A stretch of DNA of 64,000 nucleotides from Bog-159 sp963709155 (lineage in GTDB: Bacteria; Acidobacteriota; Terriglobia; Bryobacterales; Bryobacteraceae), in NCBI GenBank assembly GCA_963709155.1, contig CAVPVD010000007.1:2170001-2234000 (forward strand), written 5' to 3'. The notes under the pieces were generated by a model, which searched no databases, had not been told where the DNA came from, and saw only the letters and a list, made by a program, of their open reading frames with translations. The translations under genes were made by a program, and so were the position numbers. Of the stretch, positions 46,388 to 55,152 are shown piece by piece (the stretch's first letter is position 1; each line of letters opens with the position of its first letter).

Positions 46388-46796
46388 CCCTTTACGGTTG
46401 TGCGGTTCGCGAGAGCCCGGCGCAACGCTCGCAACTGCTTTCCGAGATTGCCGAGTTGTGTCAACAGTAGTCCCAGCGGTTCGGAAGCGATATATTTCAG
46501 TCGGCCCGCGATTTCCAACTCGGTCTCCAATTCGGCGACAGAGCCTTGGGCAATAGACAGAAAGTTTAGGTACTCTTTAATGTGCTCTCGACAGTGCCCC
46601 TCCGCAATATTGGCTGGGATGGAAACCGCTGCCCGTCGCACCTGGCTTGTCAAGCCATATAGCTCCCGGGCCGGAAATGAACCCGTCAATTGGTAGACAG
46701 ACTCCACTATACCCATGCCGTTCTGCCAAACTCGAAGATCCCGAAAGCTCTGAATCGAATCACCCACAACCTATAACCCACAACCCATAACCCGCC
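46157..46796. repeat. Four-helix-bundle cassette 2 between mraY and murD, flanked by inverted G-rich repeats
   Basis: The left arm, 46157-46184, is GGTTGTGGGTGATG in two exact copies, with a degraded third to 46198, inside murD. The right arm, 46759-46785, is its inverted counterpart: 13 bp exact, a 4-base loop, then 10 bp exact. Together they would form a stem of about 27 bp in the transcript around the four-helix-bundle gene and the first 60 or so murD codons. The right repeat also supplies the GTG GGT GAT start of the four-helix-bundle gene. The unit differs from that of cassette 1, but the unit length is again 14 bp. Confidence 0.7.
46384..46767 (-). CDS. Four-helix-bundle (S23/IVS-type) protein, copy 2
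   Basis: A 127-residue paralogue of copy 1. It has FRDLRVWQNGMGIVESVYQL, YGLTSQVRRAAVSIPANIAEG, HIKEYLNFLSIAQGSVAELETELEIA and a basic end. The two copies are clearly related but diverged at many positions, so this is not a recent local duplication. The GTG start lies in the G-rich repeat; the stop overlaps the murD start as ATGA. It separates mraY and murD by 0.4 kb. No known cell wall role for this family. Confidence 0.92.
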   Translation of the reverse strand: MGDSIQSFRDLRVWQNGMGIVESVYQLTGSFPARELYGLTSQVRRAAVSIPANIAEGHCREHIKEYLNFLSIAQGSVAELETELEIAGRLKYIASEPLGLLLTQLGNLGKQLRALRRALANRTTVKG

Positions 46797-46799
46797 TTT

Positions 46800-47933
46800 T
46801 CACCGTAGCTTCAGCGTAGTCAGCGCGAACAGCGCCAATACCAGCCCCGCGATCCAAAACCTGGCGATGATCTTCGATTCCGTCCAGCCCAGCGCCTCAA
46901 AATGATGGTGCAGCGGCGCCATCTTGAAGATGCGCTTGCCGCGCAGTTTGAAGCTGCCCACCTGCAGGATCACCGATAGCGTTTCCAGCACGAAGATTCC
47001 TCCGATAAACAGCAGCAGGATCTCCTGCTTGATCAGGATTGCGACAATCGCCAGCGCCGCGCCCAATCCCAGCGAGCCGACATCGCCCATGAAGATCTCG
47101 GCGGGGTGCGCGTTGTACCAGAGAAAGCCCAGGCTGGCGCCCGTCATCGAGCCGCAGAAAATGGTCAGCTCCGAAGTCCGGGCGTTGCGCGCGATCTGCA
47201 GATACTCGGCCAGCGTGGCGTGGCCGCCCGCGTATGTCAGCACAGTAAGGGCGCCCGAGGCGACCACCATCAGGCCGATCGCCAGCCCATCCAGTCCATC
47301 GGTCAGGTTCACGCCATTCGACGAACCCACAATCACTACCGCCACGAAGATGAAAAACGGCAGCACTCCCAGCGCGTAGGTCCAGCCGCTCGCCAGCAGT
47401 GAAGAGATGAGTAGCGTCGGTTTAAAGCGCTTCAGAAACGGGACGTTCATCACCGTCGAGTAGCCGCCGTAAGTGCGCATGAACATAAGCACCGCCGCCA
47501 CCACAAGAGCCACGCCCACCTGGTACAGCATCTTGCGCCGCGCGGTCAAACCCAGATTACGATGCTTGGCCACTTTCGAATAATCGTCAACGAAGCCGAT
47601 GGCGCCATAGGCCAGCATCGTGAGCACGGCGATCCATATATATGAGTTGCGCAAGTCCGCCCAAAGCAATGTGGGAATGACGATCGAAACAATGATCAGC
47701 ACGCCACCCATCGTGGGCGTTCCGGCTTTCTTCTGGTGCGATTTGGGTCCCTCCTCGCGGATATACTGGCCGATTTGAAACTCGCGCAGTTTGCCGATCA
47801 GCCAGGGACCCAAGGCAATGCAAAGAAACAGCGCGGTCAGGCTGGCGAACGCCGTGCGCGACGTAACATAGCGAAACACGCGGAAACCCGAGACCAGCGG
47901 CGACAGTTTTTCGTAGAGCAGGAAGTACAGCAT
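46800..47933 (-). CDS. mraY: Phospho-MurNAc-pentapeptide transferase MraY
   Basis: An integral membrane enzyme with ten helices that moves phospho-MurNAc-pentapeptide to undecaprenyl phosphate, forming lipid I. The 377 residues have KAGTPTMGGVLI, FVDDYSKV with the catalytic aspartates, NLTDGLDGLAIG, HPAEIFMGDVGSLGLG and MAPLHHHFEALGW. All are diagnostic. The murF gene ends 3 bp upstream and the second four-helix-bundle gene starts 32 bp downstream. Confidence 0.98.
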   Translation of the reverse strand: MLYFLLYEKLSPLVSGFRVFRYVTSRTAFASLTALFLCIALGPWLIGKLREFQIGQYIREEGPKSHQKKAGTPTMGGVLIIVSIVIPTLLWADLRNSYIWIAVLTMLAYGAIGFVDDYSKVAKHRNLGLTARRKMLYQVGVALVVAAVLMFMRTYGGYSTVMNVPFLKRFKPTLLISSLLASGWTYALGVLPFFIFVAVVIVGSSNGVNLTDGLDGLAIGLMVVASGALTVLTYAGGHATLAEYLQIARNARTSELTIFCGSMTGASLGFLWYNAHPAEIFMGDVGSLGLGAALAIVAILIKQEILLLFIGGIFVLETLSVILQVGSFKLRGKRIFKMAPLHHHFEALGWTESKIIARFWIAGLVLALFALTTLKLR

Positions 47934-47936
47934 CGG

Positions 47937-49307
47937 TTAAGCCAGAACTTTCTCCATCGCCTGCTCGATCCGGACTCCGCGCGAGGCCTTGAAGAGGACA
48001 GCGTCGCCCGGCCGGACTAGTTGCCGCAGGAATTCGCCGCCGTCGGCGCTATCGGAACGTTCAAAAAAATGCACGGAATGTGGCGGCATACCCGCACGCA
48101 CAGCTTCTTCCGCCATGAAGCGCGCCGCGCCTTGCACCGCGACCAGCGCGTCCAGGCCGCTTTCCGCCGCGCAGCGTCCCACCTGCCGGTGCAGGAATTC
48201 GGCTGCATGTCCGAGCTCCAGCATCTCGCCCAGCACCGCGATGTGGCGGCGGGCAGGCGTGGATCGCAGCACATCCAGCATGGCGCGCACGGCCTCGGGA
48301 TTGGAATTGTAGCAGTCGTTCCAGATCACCGCGCCGTTGTGCTCCAGGCGTTCGCCGCGCATTTTGCCGATCGTGAAACTGGCCACCGCGTCCCGCAGGC
48401 GCTCCAGCGGAATATCGAACGCACGTGCCACGGCCATCCCAGCCAGCAGGTTCAGCACGCCGTGGCGTCCCGCCAGGGTCGTGTGAAAAGGGACGCCATC
48501 TACATGGAAACGCGTCCCATCCGGCGCCGGCACAATGTCCGTTGCCCTGACATCCGCTGCGGGCGAAAGGCCGAATGTGATCGCCCGGCCCGCGTGAACT
48601 TCGCGGAAGCGCAAGACCCGCGGATCGTCCGCGTTCAACACGGCAATGCCGGTTCTGGGATCGAGCGCCTCGATCAACTCGCGTTTCGCCAGAGCCACGC
48701 CTTCGATCGAATCGAAGGCCTCCACGTGCGCGTATCCCACGTTGGTCACCACGCCGATATCGGGTTTGGCGATGGCTGCCAGCGTCCGTATCTCACCCGC
48801 GTGATTCATGCCCATTTCGAGTACGCCCACGCGTGCTTCGTCCGGCAGCCGCAGGATCGAGAGAGGCACACCCACGTGGTTGTTCAAGTTGCCCACCGTC
48901 TTGCCTACTGGCAATCCCGCCGCCAGCAGGTGGGCGATGGCGTCCTTGGCGGTGGTCTTGCCTGCGCTGCCCGTCACTCCCACCACGCGGCCGCCCCAAC
49001 TCCCGCGCGCCCAATTGGCCAGGTTTTGCAGGGCCAGGAGCGAGTCGGGGACTATCAGGACGGGAGGGCTTGCCGCCGGCCTCTGGCCGGAAGCCTGCGC
49101 CACAACTGCTACGGCTCCTTTTTCAAACGCCGCATCGATGTAGGCATGCCCATCGTGATTGGGGCCGCGCAAGGCGAAGAAGAGGTCGCCGGGCTCCAGC
49201 GTGCGGGTGTCGACGGACCATCCGGTCACCCGTGGGGCACGCTGCCGCGCGCTGCAGTCGCCTTCCGCCCGCAGCGCCGCGCACACTTCGCTGAATCCAA
49301 AAATCAT
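47937..49307 (-). CDS. murF: UDP-MurNAc-tripeptide D-Ala-D-Ala ligase MurF
   Basis: Adds D-Ala-D-Ala to the UDP-MurNAc tripeptide; 456 residues. It has the N-terminal SVDTRTLEPGDLFFALRGPNHDGH, the P-loop GVTGSAGKTTAKDAI, MGMNHAGEIRTLAAI, ILNADDPRVL and the C-terminal NSNPEAVRAMLDVL. The start overlaps murE by four bases. The gene is intact. Confidence 0.97.
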   Translation of the reverse strand: MIFGFSEVCAALRAEGDCSARQRAPRVTGWSVDTRTLEPGDLFFALRGPNHDGHAYIDAAFEKGAVAVVAQASGQRPAASPPVLIVPDSLLALQNLANWARGSWGGRVVGVTGSAGKTTAKDAIAHLLAAGLPVGKTVGNLNNHVGVPLSILRLPDEARVGVLEMGMNHAGEIRTLAAIAKPDIGVVTNVGYAHVEAFDSIEGVALAKRELIEALDPRTGIAVLNADDPRVLRFREVHAGRAITFGLSPAADVRATDIVPAPDGTRFHVDGVPFHTTLAGRHGVLNLLAGMAVARAFDIPLERLRDAVASFTIGKMRGERLEHNGAVIWNDCYNSNPEAVRAMLDVLRSTPARRHIAVLGEMLELGHAAEFLHRQVGRCAAESGLDALVAVQGAARFMAEEAVRAGMPPHSVHFFERSDSADGGEFLRQLVRPGDAVLFKASRGVRIEQAMEKVLA

Positions 49308-50791
49308 TTCGGCTCCCGATGGTAACCGAAACCCCGCAGCACACCGCGGGCCACTTCGCGATCGTCGAACGGGATGGTCTTGTCTTTCAATACCTGGTAG
49401 GTTTCATGGCCCTTTCCGGCAAGAATGACAATATCGCCGGGACGCGCTTCCTTAATAGCCCGCGCGATGGCAGTAGCCCGGTCGGGTTCCACGATGTGCG
49501 GCACGTCGCTGCGCCGGATGCCCACCAGCGCATCGTTCATAATCGCCAGCGGATCTTCCGAACGCGGATTGTCGCTGGTCAACACTACGAAATCGCTGTT
49601 CTCCGCCGCCGCCTTGCCCATCAGCGGACGCTTGGCGCGGTCGCGGTCGCCGCCGCATCCGAACAAAGTAAGAATACGCTTGGGCGCCAGGCCGCGCGCC
49701 ACCGCGATGGTGTTCTTCAGGGCGTCGTCGGTGTGCGCATAGTCCACCACTACGCCGAACGGTTGGCCCTCGTCGATGCGCTCGAAGCGTCCCGGCACGG
49801 CCCGGCATTGCGCGATGCCTGCTGCGATCGTCTCTGGCGTGAAACCGTAGCCCAAGCCCGCGCAGCAAGCCGCCAGGATATTGTACACGTTGATTTTGCC
49901 TAGCAGCGGCGATTCCACCATGAAGCGCGCTTTGCGGTTTTGCACTTCAAAGCGCAGCCCTTGCAGGTTGGATGAGATGTGGCGCGCGCGCACCGTTGCG
50001 CTCTGCCCGAGGCCGAACCATAGTGCTTCGCTCTGCCGGGAAACCTGCACGCGGCGGCACCATTCGTCATCGCGGTTCAGCACCACCCAGGCGGGCGGCG
50101 GCGCGCCCGCGCCGGAGAAAAGCAGTTGCTTGGCGCTGAAGTACTCCTCCATCGTGTGATGGAAATCCAGGTGATCGCGCGTCAGGTTAGTGAAGATGGC
50201 CGTGTGGAAACCCAGGCCATATACCCTGCCCAGCGCCAGCGCGTGGGATGAAACCTCCATCACCGCATGCGATCCGCCCGCGGCTTCCAGTTCCGCGAAA
50301 AGACGCAGCAGATCGAGCGATTCAGGAGTGGTGTTGACGGCCGGCAGCACCCGCCCTGCAAGATGGTACTCGATCGTGCCGATCAGCGCCGTGGTCTTGC
50401 CTGCGGCGCGCAGGATGGCATCGATCAAATATGAGGTCGTGGTTTTGCCGTTCGTGCCGGTGATGCCGGTCAGCGCAATACGCTCATCGGGGTGGTGATA
50501 GAAATTGCGGGCAGCCAGCGCCAGCGCCTGGCGGCCATGCTCGACTTCAATCCAGGGCGCGGGAAAAGCTTCCGGAGCCGCGGATTCGCTGGCCACGGCC
50601 ACGGCGCCGCGCGCGACCGCATCGTGCGCAAACTGCCGTCCATCGGCGCGGCTGCCTGGAAAGGCGAAGAACAGGAACCCGGGTTGCACGCGGCGCGAGT
50701 CGTAATCGAGGCCTGCGAGGTCCACTTGGGAAAGAGACGGCGAGAGTGGGGCGGGCAGCCGAACTCCCGACAATATCTCTCCCAGGGTCAT
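49304..50791 (-). CDS. murE: UDP-MurNAc-L-Ala-D-Glu:meso-diaminopimelate ligase MurE
   Basis: Adds the third peptide residue; 495 residues. It has DSRRVQPGFLFFAFPGSRADG, the P-loop GTNGKTTTSYLI, FTNLTRDHLDFHHTMEEY and, in the C-terminal domain, SDNPRSEDP. The DNPR motif indicates specificity for meso-diaminopimelate, not lysine, so the wall is of the Gram-negative A1gamma type. Overlaps ftsI and murF by four bases each. Confidence 0.97.
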   Translation of the reverse strand: MTLGEILSGVRLPAPLSPSLSQVDLAGLDYDSRRVQPGFLFFAFPGSRADGRQFAHDAVARGAVAVASESAAPEAFPAPWIEVEHGRQALALAARNFYHHPDERIALTGITGTNGKTTTSYLIDAILRAAGKTTALIGTIEYHLAGRVLPAVNTTPESLDLLRLFAELEAAGGSHAVMEVSSHALALGRVYGLGFHTAIFTNLTRDHLDFHHTMEEYFSAKQLLFSGAGAPPPAWVVLNRDDEWCRRVQVSRQSEALWFGLGQSATVRARHISSNLQGLRFEVQNRKARFMVESPLLGKINVYNILAACCAGLGYGFTPETIAAGIAQCRAVPGRFERIDEGQPFGVVVDYAHTDDALKNTIAVARGLAPKRILTLFGCGGDRDRAKRPLMGKAAAENSDFVVLTSDNPRSEDPLAIMNDALVGIRRSDVPHIVEPDRATAIARAIKEARPGDIVILAGKGHETYQVLKDKTIPFDDREVARGVLRGFGYHREPK

Positions 50792-52842
50792 CTGGCAAGA
50801 TCGACTCGAATCCTTTCTCCGCCATGCAGAACGGCGCCGGGCGGCGGGTCCTGCCTGCGGACGATGCCGGTCCCGGCATAAACGACGGGCAAACCTTGCG
50901 CTTGCGCCCGTATGGCCACCGAGCGCATCGATAATCCAATGAGATTGGGCGCCCTGGGGCCGCTCTCCCGGGCGACCTGCACGGCCGGCGGGGCGGGCGG
51001 CAACTGGGGCCCATATACGGGAGGCTTGGGCGTTTCGGGCGCCGCCGCCTCCGCTTCCTCCACATCCGGCGGGTCCTGGGGACCATCCATAGTCGCCGGC
51101 GCGTCCGGCTCGCCGGCCTTGGCTTCCAATTCGTCCGGCGTGTCGGGTAAATCTCTGGGAACGTCCAGCACCCGCAACGCTTCCGTCATCACTTCGCGAA
51201 AAACGGGGCCCGCTACCGGACCACCATAGCCGGCCGAGCCGCCCTTCGTTTTGTTGACCGTCACAACCACCACGATAGCCGGATTCGCGACCGGCGCGAA
51301 GCCCATGAACGAGGCGTTGTAACTGTGAGTATAATGTCCGGTCGCGTAATCGAAGATTTGAGCGGAGCCGGTCTTCCCGGCGCTCGAATAGCCCTTTAAG
51401 TTAGCGTATTTTTTGCCGGTGCCGTACAAAACCACGCCTTCCATCATCTTGCGCATCATGATGGCCGTTTCCGGCCTCAGGATGCGGTGCGGCGCAACCA
51501 CCGGAACGGTTTCCGTCCCCCGCTTCAGAATCAGGCGCGGCGGCACCAGCAAACCGCCGTTAGCTACAACGGAACAAGCCTGTGCGAGCTGCAGCGTGGT
51601 GACGCCCACTTCGTGCCCCATGGAGACCGACATCAGCGAGGTTGTGCGCCATTTCGAAAGCTTGCGCACGATGCCCGGGGACTCCGCCGGCAGCGGGATT
51701 CCCGTACGCCCACCCAATCCGAAGCGCCGGACATATTCATAGAGCTTCGCCGAACCTACCTTCAGCCCGATCTGAATGGCTCCGATGTTGCTCGATTTGG
51801 CCAGCACCATCTCCATGGGCATGGTGCCATAGCCGTGGTGCGCTTCGTGTACCGTGCGGCCGGCCATGGTGAAACTGCCGTTCCCGCAGTTAATCATGGT
51901 CGAGGGCTTCAAGTCGGTGGTTTCGAGCGCCGCCGAAAGCGTAATGACCTTGAATACCGAGCCCGGCTCGAATGGCACCGATACCGCGTGATTGAACCGC
52001 GCCGTGGGACCCTCACTGCGCCCGGGCGGGTTGTTTGGATCGAACGGCGGATAACTGGCGATGGCCAACACGTCGCCGCGATAAGGATCCATCACCACCA
52101 CGCTGCCGCTTTCGCCGTGCGACGATTCGACCGCGCGCGCGATCGCCTCCTGCGCGGGCAATTGAATACGTTCGTCGATACTCAACGTCAGATCCACGCC
52201 GGGCCGCGGTTCGGTTTCCACTTGCGAATCAATGCCGCGGCCTTTGGCGTCGGTAAGTACCCGCACGCTGCCCGGCAATCCGCGCAAGTCGGGCTCCAGG
52301 CTTTTTTCCAGGCCCCACTGTCCGGTCTCTTCGCCATCTACCGCGCCAATGACGTGGGCCGCCAACGTGTTTCGCGGATAGTTCCGCCGGCTTTCACTCT
52401 CGAACCGGATCCAGTCCAGATGCAGGCTGCGCAGCCGGTCATATTGCTCCGGCTCAATCGTGCGCGCCACCCACATGAAGCCCTTCTGGTTGGCGGCATA
52501 CCATTGCATGCGGCCGTACAGCGAGACGCGATCCATCCGCAGCACGCCCGACAGGATTTCGGAGGCCACCTGTAAATCCGGCACCTGCAGAGGATCGATG
52601 TAAACGGAATCGCGCTTCACGCTGCCCGCCAGCAGCTCTCCGGAGCGATCGAAGATATAGCCTCGCGGGGCGGACGTCTCCACGATCTCTTCCTGTTGCC
52701 TTTGGGCCGCGCGCACGTAATCGGCGTGGCGCACGATCTGCAGGCGGAACAATTGAAACAGGATCAGGCACGCCCACAAAGCGAGACCGCGGCCGAACCA
52801 CAACAGACGTTTGCCGGCTTTATTCCTCGGAACGGATTCCAT
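50788..52842 (-). CDS. ftsI: Divisome transpeptidase FtsI (class B PBP) with C-terminal PASTA domain
   Basis: A 684-residue membrane-anchored cross-linking enzyme. One N-terminal helix, then a dimerisation domain (ETSAPRGYIFDRSGELLAGS), then a transpeptidase domain with the SxxK nucleophile in FEPGSVFKVIT, SxN in AKSSNIG and KTG in SSAGKTGSAQ. A Pro/Glu/Ala linker of about 55 residues follows, then one PASTA domain (RAPNLIGLSMRSVAIRAQ to the end). PASTA tails are typical of Gram-positive and some Acidobacteriota division PBPs and absent from the E. coli protein. Confidence 0.96.
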   Translation of the reverse strand: MESVPRNKAGKRLLWFGRGLALWACLILFQLFRLQIVRHADYVRAAQRQQEEIVETSAPRGYIFDRSGELLAGSVKRDSVYIDPLQVPDLQVASEILSGVLRMDRVSLYGRMQWYAANQKGFMWVARTIEPEQYDRLRSLHLDWIRFESESRRNYPRNTLAAHVIGAVDGEETGQWGLEKSLEPDLRGLPGSVRVLTDAKGRGIDSQVETEPRPGVDLTLSIDERIQLPAQEAIARAVESSHGESGSVVVMDPYRGDVLAIASYPPFDPNNPPGRSEGPTARFNHAVSVPFEPGSVFKVITLSAALETTDLKPSTMINCGNGSFTMAGRTVHEAHHGYGTMPMEMVLAKSSNIGAIQIGLKVGSAKLYEYVRRFGLGGRTGIPLPAESPGIVRKLSKWRTTSLMSVSMGHEVGVTTLQLAQACSVVANGGLLVPPRLILKRGTETVPVVAPHRILRPETAIMMRKMMEGVVLYGTGKKYANLKGYSSAGKTGSAQIFDYATGHYTHSYNASFMGFAPVANPAIVVVVTVNKTKGGSAGYGGPVAGPVFREVMTEALRVLDVPRDLPDTPDELEAKAGEPDAPATMDGPQDPPDVEEAEAAAPETPKPPVYGPQLPPAPPAVQVARESGPRAPNLIGLSMRSVAIRAQAQGLPVVYAGTGIVRRQDPPPGAVLHGGERIRVDLAR

Positions 52843-52863
52843 AGCGTCCTGCTTGCGTCTGGA

Positions 52864-53346
52864 TCAGTGCCGGTTCATAGCCAGCTTGCTGTCGCCCTTG
52901 GGATCGAGGTGCACGATCTGTCCGGGTGCCGGCGTGTTCAGGTCGCGGCTTTTCGCCAGGGCCTGCAGATTTTCCTGCCGCGACAGACGCGCTTCCACGA
53001 TATTCAGATCGCGTTGTTCGTTGACCAGCCGTTGCTGCTCCTGCTTGAGCGATTCCAACTGATACCCGGCGAAAATATTCGCCACCCTCGGCGTCAACAG
53101 TCCCATGAATACGAGGGCCACGGCGCAAGCTGTCCCAATCATCGACCACTCGCCGCGCGCCGCCGGATCGGGCTCGCGTATCAAACGTGAATTGTCGATA
53201 GGCTTCTGGTGCAGGAAGATGTCTTCGTTGGGTAACGCCCGCAGAAAGTAGCGGGTGTCCACCGGCTTGAATGCGGATTGTGCGGCGCCGCTCGCGGCGG
53301 CAGGCGTCGCCAGGGGTTTGCGAAAGAACATTGCTAGCGTTGCCAT
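52864..53346 (-). CDS. ftsL: FtsL-like divisome protein
   Basis: A 160-residue bitopic protein. An N-terminal cytoplasmic part of about 75 residues precedes a membrane helix (WSMIGTACAVALVFMGLLTP), then a coiled coil (YQLESLKQEQQRLVNEQRDLNIVEARL) and a short tail with PAPGQIVHLDP. Sequence similarity in FtsL is always low; its position between rsmH and ftsI and the helix-coil layout make the call. The cytoplasmic part is longer than in E. coli. Confidence 0.85.
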   Translation of the reverse strand: MATLAMFFRKPLATPAAASGAAQSAFKPVDTRYFLRALPNEDIFLHQKPIDNSRLIREPDPAARGEWSMIGTACAVALVFMGLLTPRVANIFAGYQLESLKQEQQRLVNEQRDLNIVEARLSRQENLQALAKSRDLNTPAPGQIVHLDPKGDSKLAMNRH

Positions 53347-53361
53347 GATTCGTTAACCTCG

Positions 53362-54222
53362 CTATTTCATCTCCAGCACCCGCAGCTTGGCGCTGCGCGA
53401 TGCCGGATTCAATCCCGTTTCCTCTTCCGAGGGCGCCAGTGGATGCTTCGTCAGCACCGTGGCGCGTCCCTCCTGCGCCAGGCTGCGGAACCGCTGCTTC
53501 ACTTTGCGGTCCTCGAGCGACATGAAGGAGATGACCACCATGCGGCCGCCGCTTTCGAGCAGCTCCGGTCCAATCTCGAGCAGCCGGTCGAGTTCGCCCT
53601 GCTCATCGTTCACAAACATGCGTAAGGCCATAAAGGTGCGGGTCGCGGGATGCAGATGACTCGTCCGAGGCACGGCCTGCTCCACTAACCCGGCCAGGTG
53701 TAGTGTGCTCCGTATAGGCCGTGCTCGAACGATGGCTCTGGCTATCTTCCGCGCCCTCCTTTCTTCGCCTAGCTGATAGATCAGGTCGGCGATCGCCTTT
53801 TCGGCGTACTGATTGACCAGGTCCGCCGCTGTGATGCCCGTGGATCGATCCATGCGCATATCCAGCGGCCCCTCGGCCATAAACGAAAATCCTCTCGCCG
53901 GATCCGTAAGCTGATACCGGCTCACTCCCAGGTCGGCCAACAGTCCGTTCACCTGCTCCGCTCCGCAGGCCGGCAACGCTTCCGCAATCCTGGAAAAAGT
54001 CCCCTGGTGATAACAAATCCGATCGGCCCACTCGGTCGTATTGCGCCGCGCCGTCTCGAGCGATTCCGCATCGCGATCGTTGGCGATCACTCTGCCTGTA
54101 GTCAAGCGCCGCGCGATCTCCCCCGCATGTCCCCCGAGTCCGGCCGTGGTATCCAGGTATGTGCCCTCCGGCCGCACCGCCAGCCAGTCGATCGCTTCCG
54201 CCGCCATCACGGCAAAATGCAT
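53362..54222 (-). CDS. rsmH: 16S rRNA (cytosine-1402-N4)-methyltransferase RsmH
   Basis: A SAM-dependent methyltransferase of 286 residues, also known as MraW. It has YLDTTAGLGGHAGEIARR, ANDRDAESLETARRN, GLLADLGVSRYQLTDPARGFSF, and the late VISFMSLEDRKVKQRFRSLA and NPASRSAKLRVLE. These are the usual RsmH landmarks. mraZ lies 6 bp upstream and ftsL 15 bp downstream. Confidence 0.97.
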   Translation of the reverse strand: MHFAVMAAEAIDWLAVRPEGTYLDTTAGLGGHAGEIARRLTTGRVIANDRDAESLETARRNTTEWADRICYHQGTFSRIAEALPACGAEQVNGLLADLGVSRYQLTDPARGFSFMAEGPLDMRMDRSTGITAADLVNQYAEKAIADLIYQLGEERRARKIARAIVRARPIRSTLHLAGLVEQAVPRTSHLHPATRTFMALRMFVNDEQGELDRLLEIGPELLESGGRMVVISFMSLEDRKVKQRFRSLAQEGRATVLTKHPLAPSEEETGLNPASRSAKLRVLEMK

Positions 54223-54228
54223 AAGGCA

Positions 54229-54666
54229 TTACTTGAACCCAGCCCGTTTCAGGGTAAGCAGGTCCTTCCTGGAGGACTGCTCGGCTTGCTCCCGCAACGT
54301 CTTGTACGTCCCCTCGCTCAATACGTGGATCGCGCCATTCACCACGTGCACCTTCACGGGCTTGTTTTCGATGTCCAGCTCCCGCCGCAACTCGGGCGAG
54401 AATTGCACTCGCCCCTGCCCATCCATCTCGGCTTCCGCCCCCAGATCGTCTGCGTTGAATAGAATGTTGTCCGAGGCGTCGGGATCGTCCACATAACTCG
54501 CCAGCAGTTTTTCGTTCTCGCGCCAGATCCCGATCGGGTATACTGTAGCCGTGACCCGCTCCGTGCTCGTTACGAACAGCTTTTTTTCCGGCAACCCTGC
54601 CAGGTACCTCTGGAACTCGACAGGTAACTTGAGGCGGCCTTTTTCGTCCAGGCGTGCCGGGAACAT
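54229..54666 (-). CDS. mraZ: Transcriptional regulator MraZ
   Basis: A 145-residue DNA-binding protein with two SpoVT/AbrB-like halves: MFPARLDEKGRLKLPVEFQRYL (DxKGR motif) and AEMDGQGRVQFSPELRREL (DGQGR). It represses its own cell division operon in several bacteria. I chose ATG 54666 over a longer TTG frame at 54780 because the family begins at this methionine, the resulting length is typical, and the bases between hold MraZ-type operator repeats that should be non-coding. First gene of the dcw cluster. Confidence 0.9.
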   Translation of the reverse strand: MFPARLDEKGRLKLPVEFQRYLAGLPEKKLFVTSTERVTATVYPIGIWRENEKLLASYVDDPDASDNILFNADDLGAEAEMDGQGRVQFSPELRRELDIENKPVKVHVVNGAIHVLSEGTYKTLREQAEQSSRKDLLTLKRAGFK

Positions 54667-54713
54667 GCCCCGGGGTGGCTCCGCTAGTACTGCGCCTTGA
54701 GAGTTTTCTTCCG

Positions 54714-54742
54714 CCACTTCTAAGCCACTTTCTATCCACTTT
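54714..54742 (-). promoter_or_regulatory. Three MraZ-type boxes and possible promoter upstream of mraZ
   Basis: CCACTT occurs at 54714, 54725 and 54736, exactly 11 bp apart. On the mraZ strand these read AAAGTGG, AAAGTGG and AAGTGG. Repeats of this kind upstream of mraZ are known MraZ operators (AAAGTG-type in Mollicutes, TGGG-type in E. coli). Further upstream on the same strand a TTGCAT and CACAAT pair with 18 bp between could be the promoter, but it is weak. The boxes would lie just past the start of transcription. Confidence 0.75.
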
Positions 54743-54780
54743 CTGGCTACAACAGATTGTGGCACGAAGCGTTCGCCCAA

Positions 54781-55080
54781 TGCAAGAGAAATCTTTATGA
54801 ACCTGTTGATGGGACTTGAGTTAGTGAGCTACTAGACGATCCACAGAGGCGCCCGTACACCACTACATCTTGATTTTTAGGCGAACACATGGCGAAAGTG
54901 CGCCAGGGTCGAACGTGAACTCGTTGGCTTCGTTCGGCAAAAAAAGCGTGGCGGGATCGGCCATTCCCGCCGGCCCGCCTTCCCTTTGCACCGGCCGGGG
55001 TAATGCGCGGGCTATCCCATTAGGCCTACAAGTACGCGTAGACAAAGGTGTTAGTTAATGTTGCCTATCCAAAGACATGA
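54781..55080. other. Intergenic region between the divergent mraZ and PilZ genes
   Basis: About 300 bp with no convincing gene. It must hold the promoters of the dcw cluster (leftward) and of the PilZ gene (rightward). I see no terminator, repeat or RNA gene here. A small leftward frame across 54863-55045 is not supported by a ribosome site. Confidence 0.5.
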
Positions 55081-55152
55081 TTGAGCCGCCGATGCCCACA
55101 GTGCTATTCCTGGGATTACCGGAAGGGTCGTTCGGCAAAGGTGCATCAACAT

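Noticed and set aside
54667..54780. 38-residue N-terminal extension of MraZ from TTG
   Set aside because: The family starts at the downstream methionine and the interval holds periodic operator boxes.
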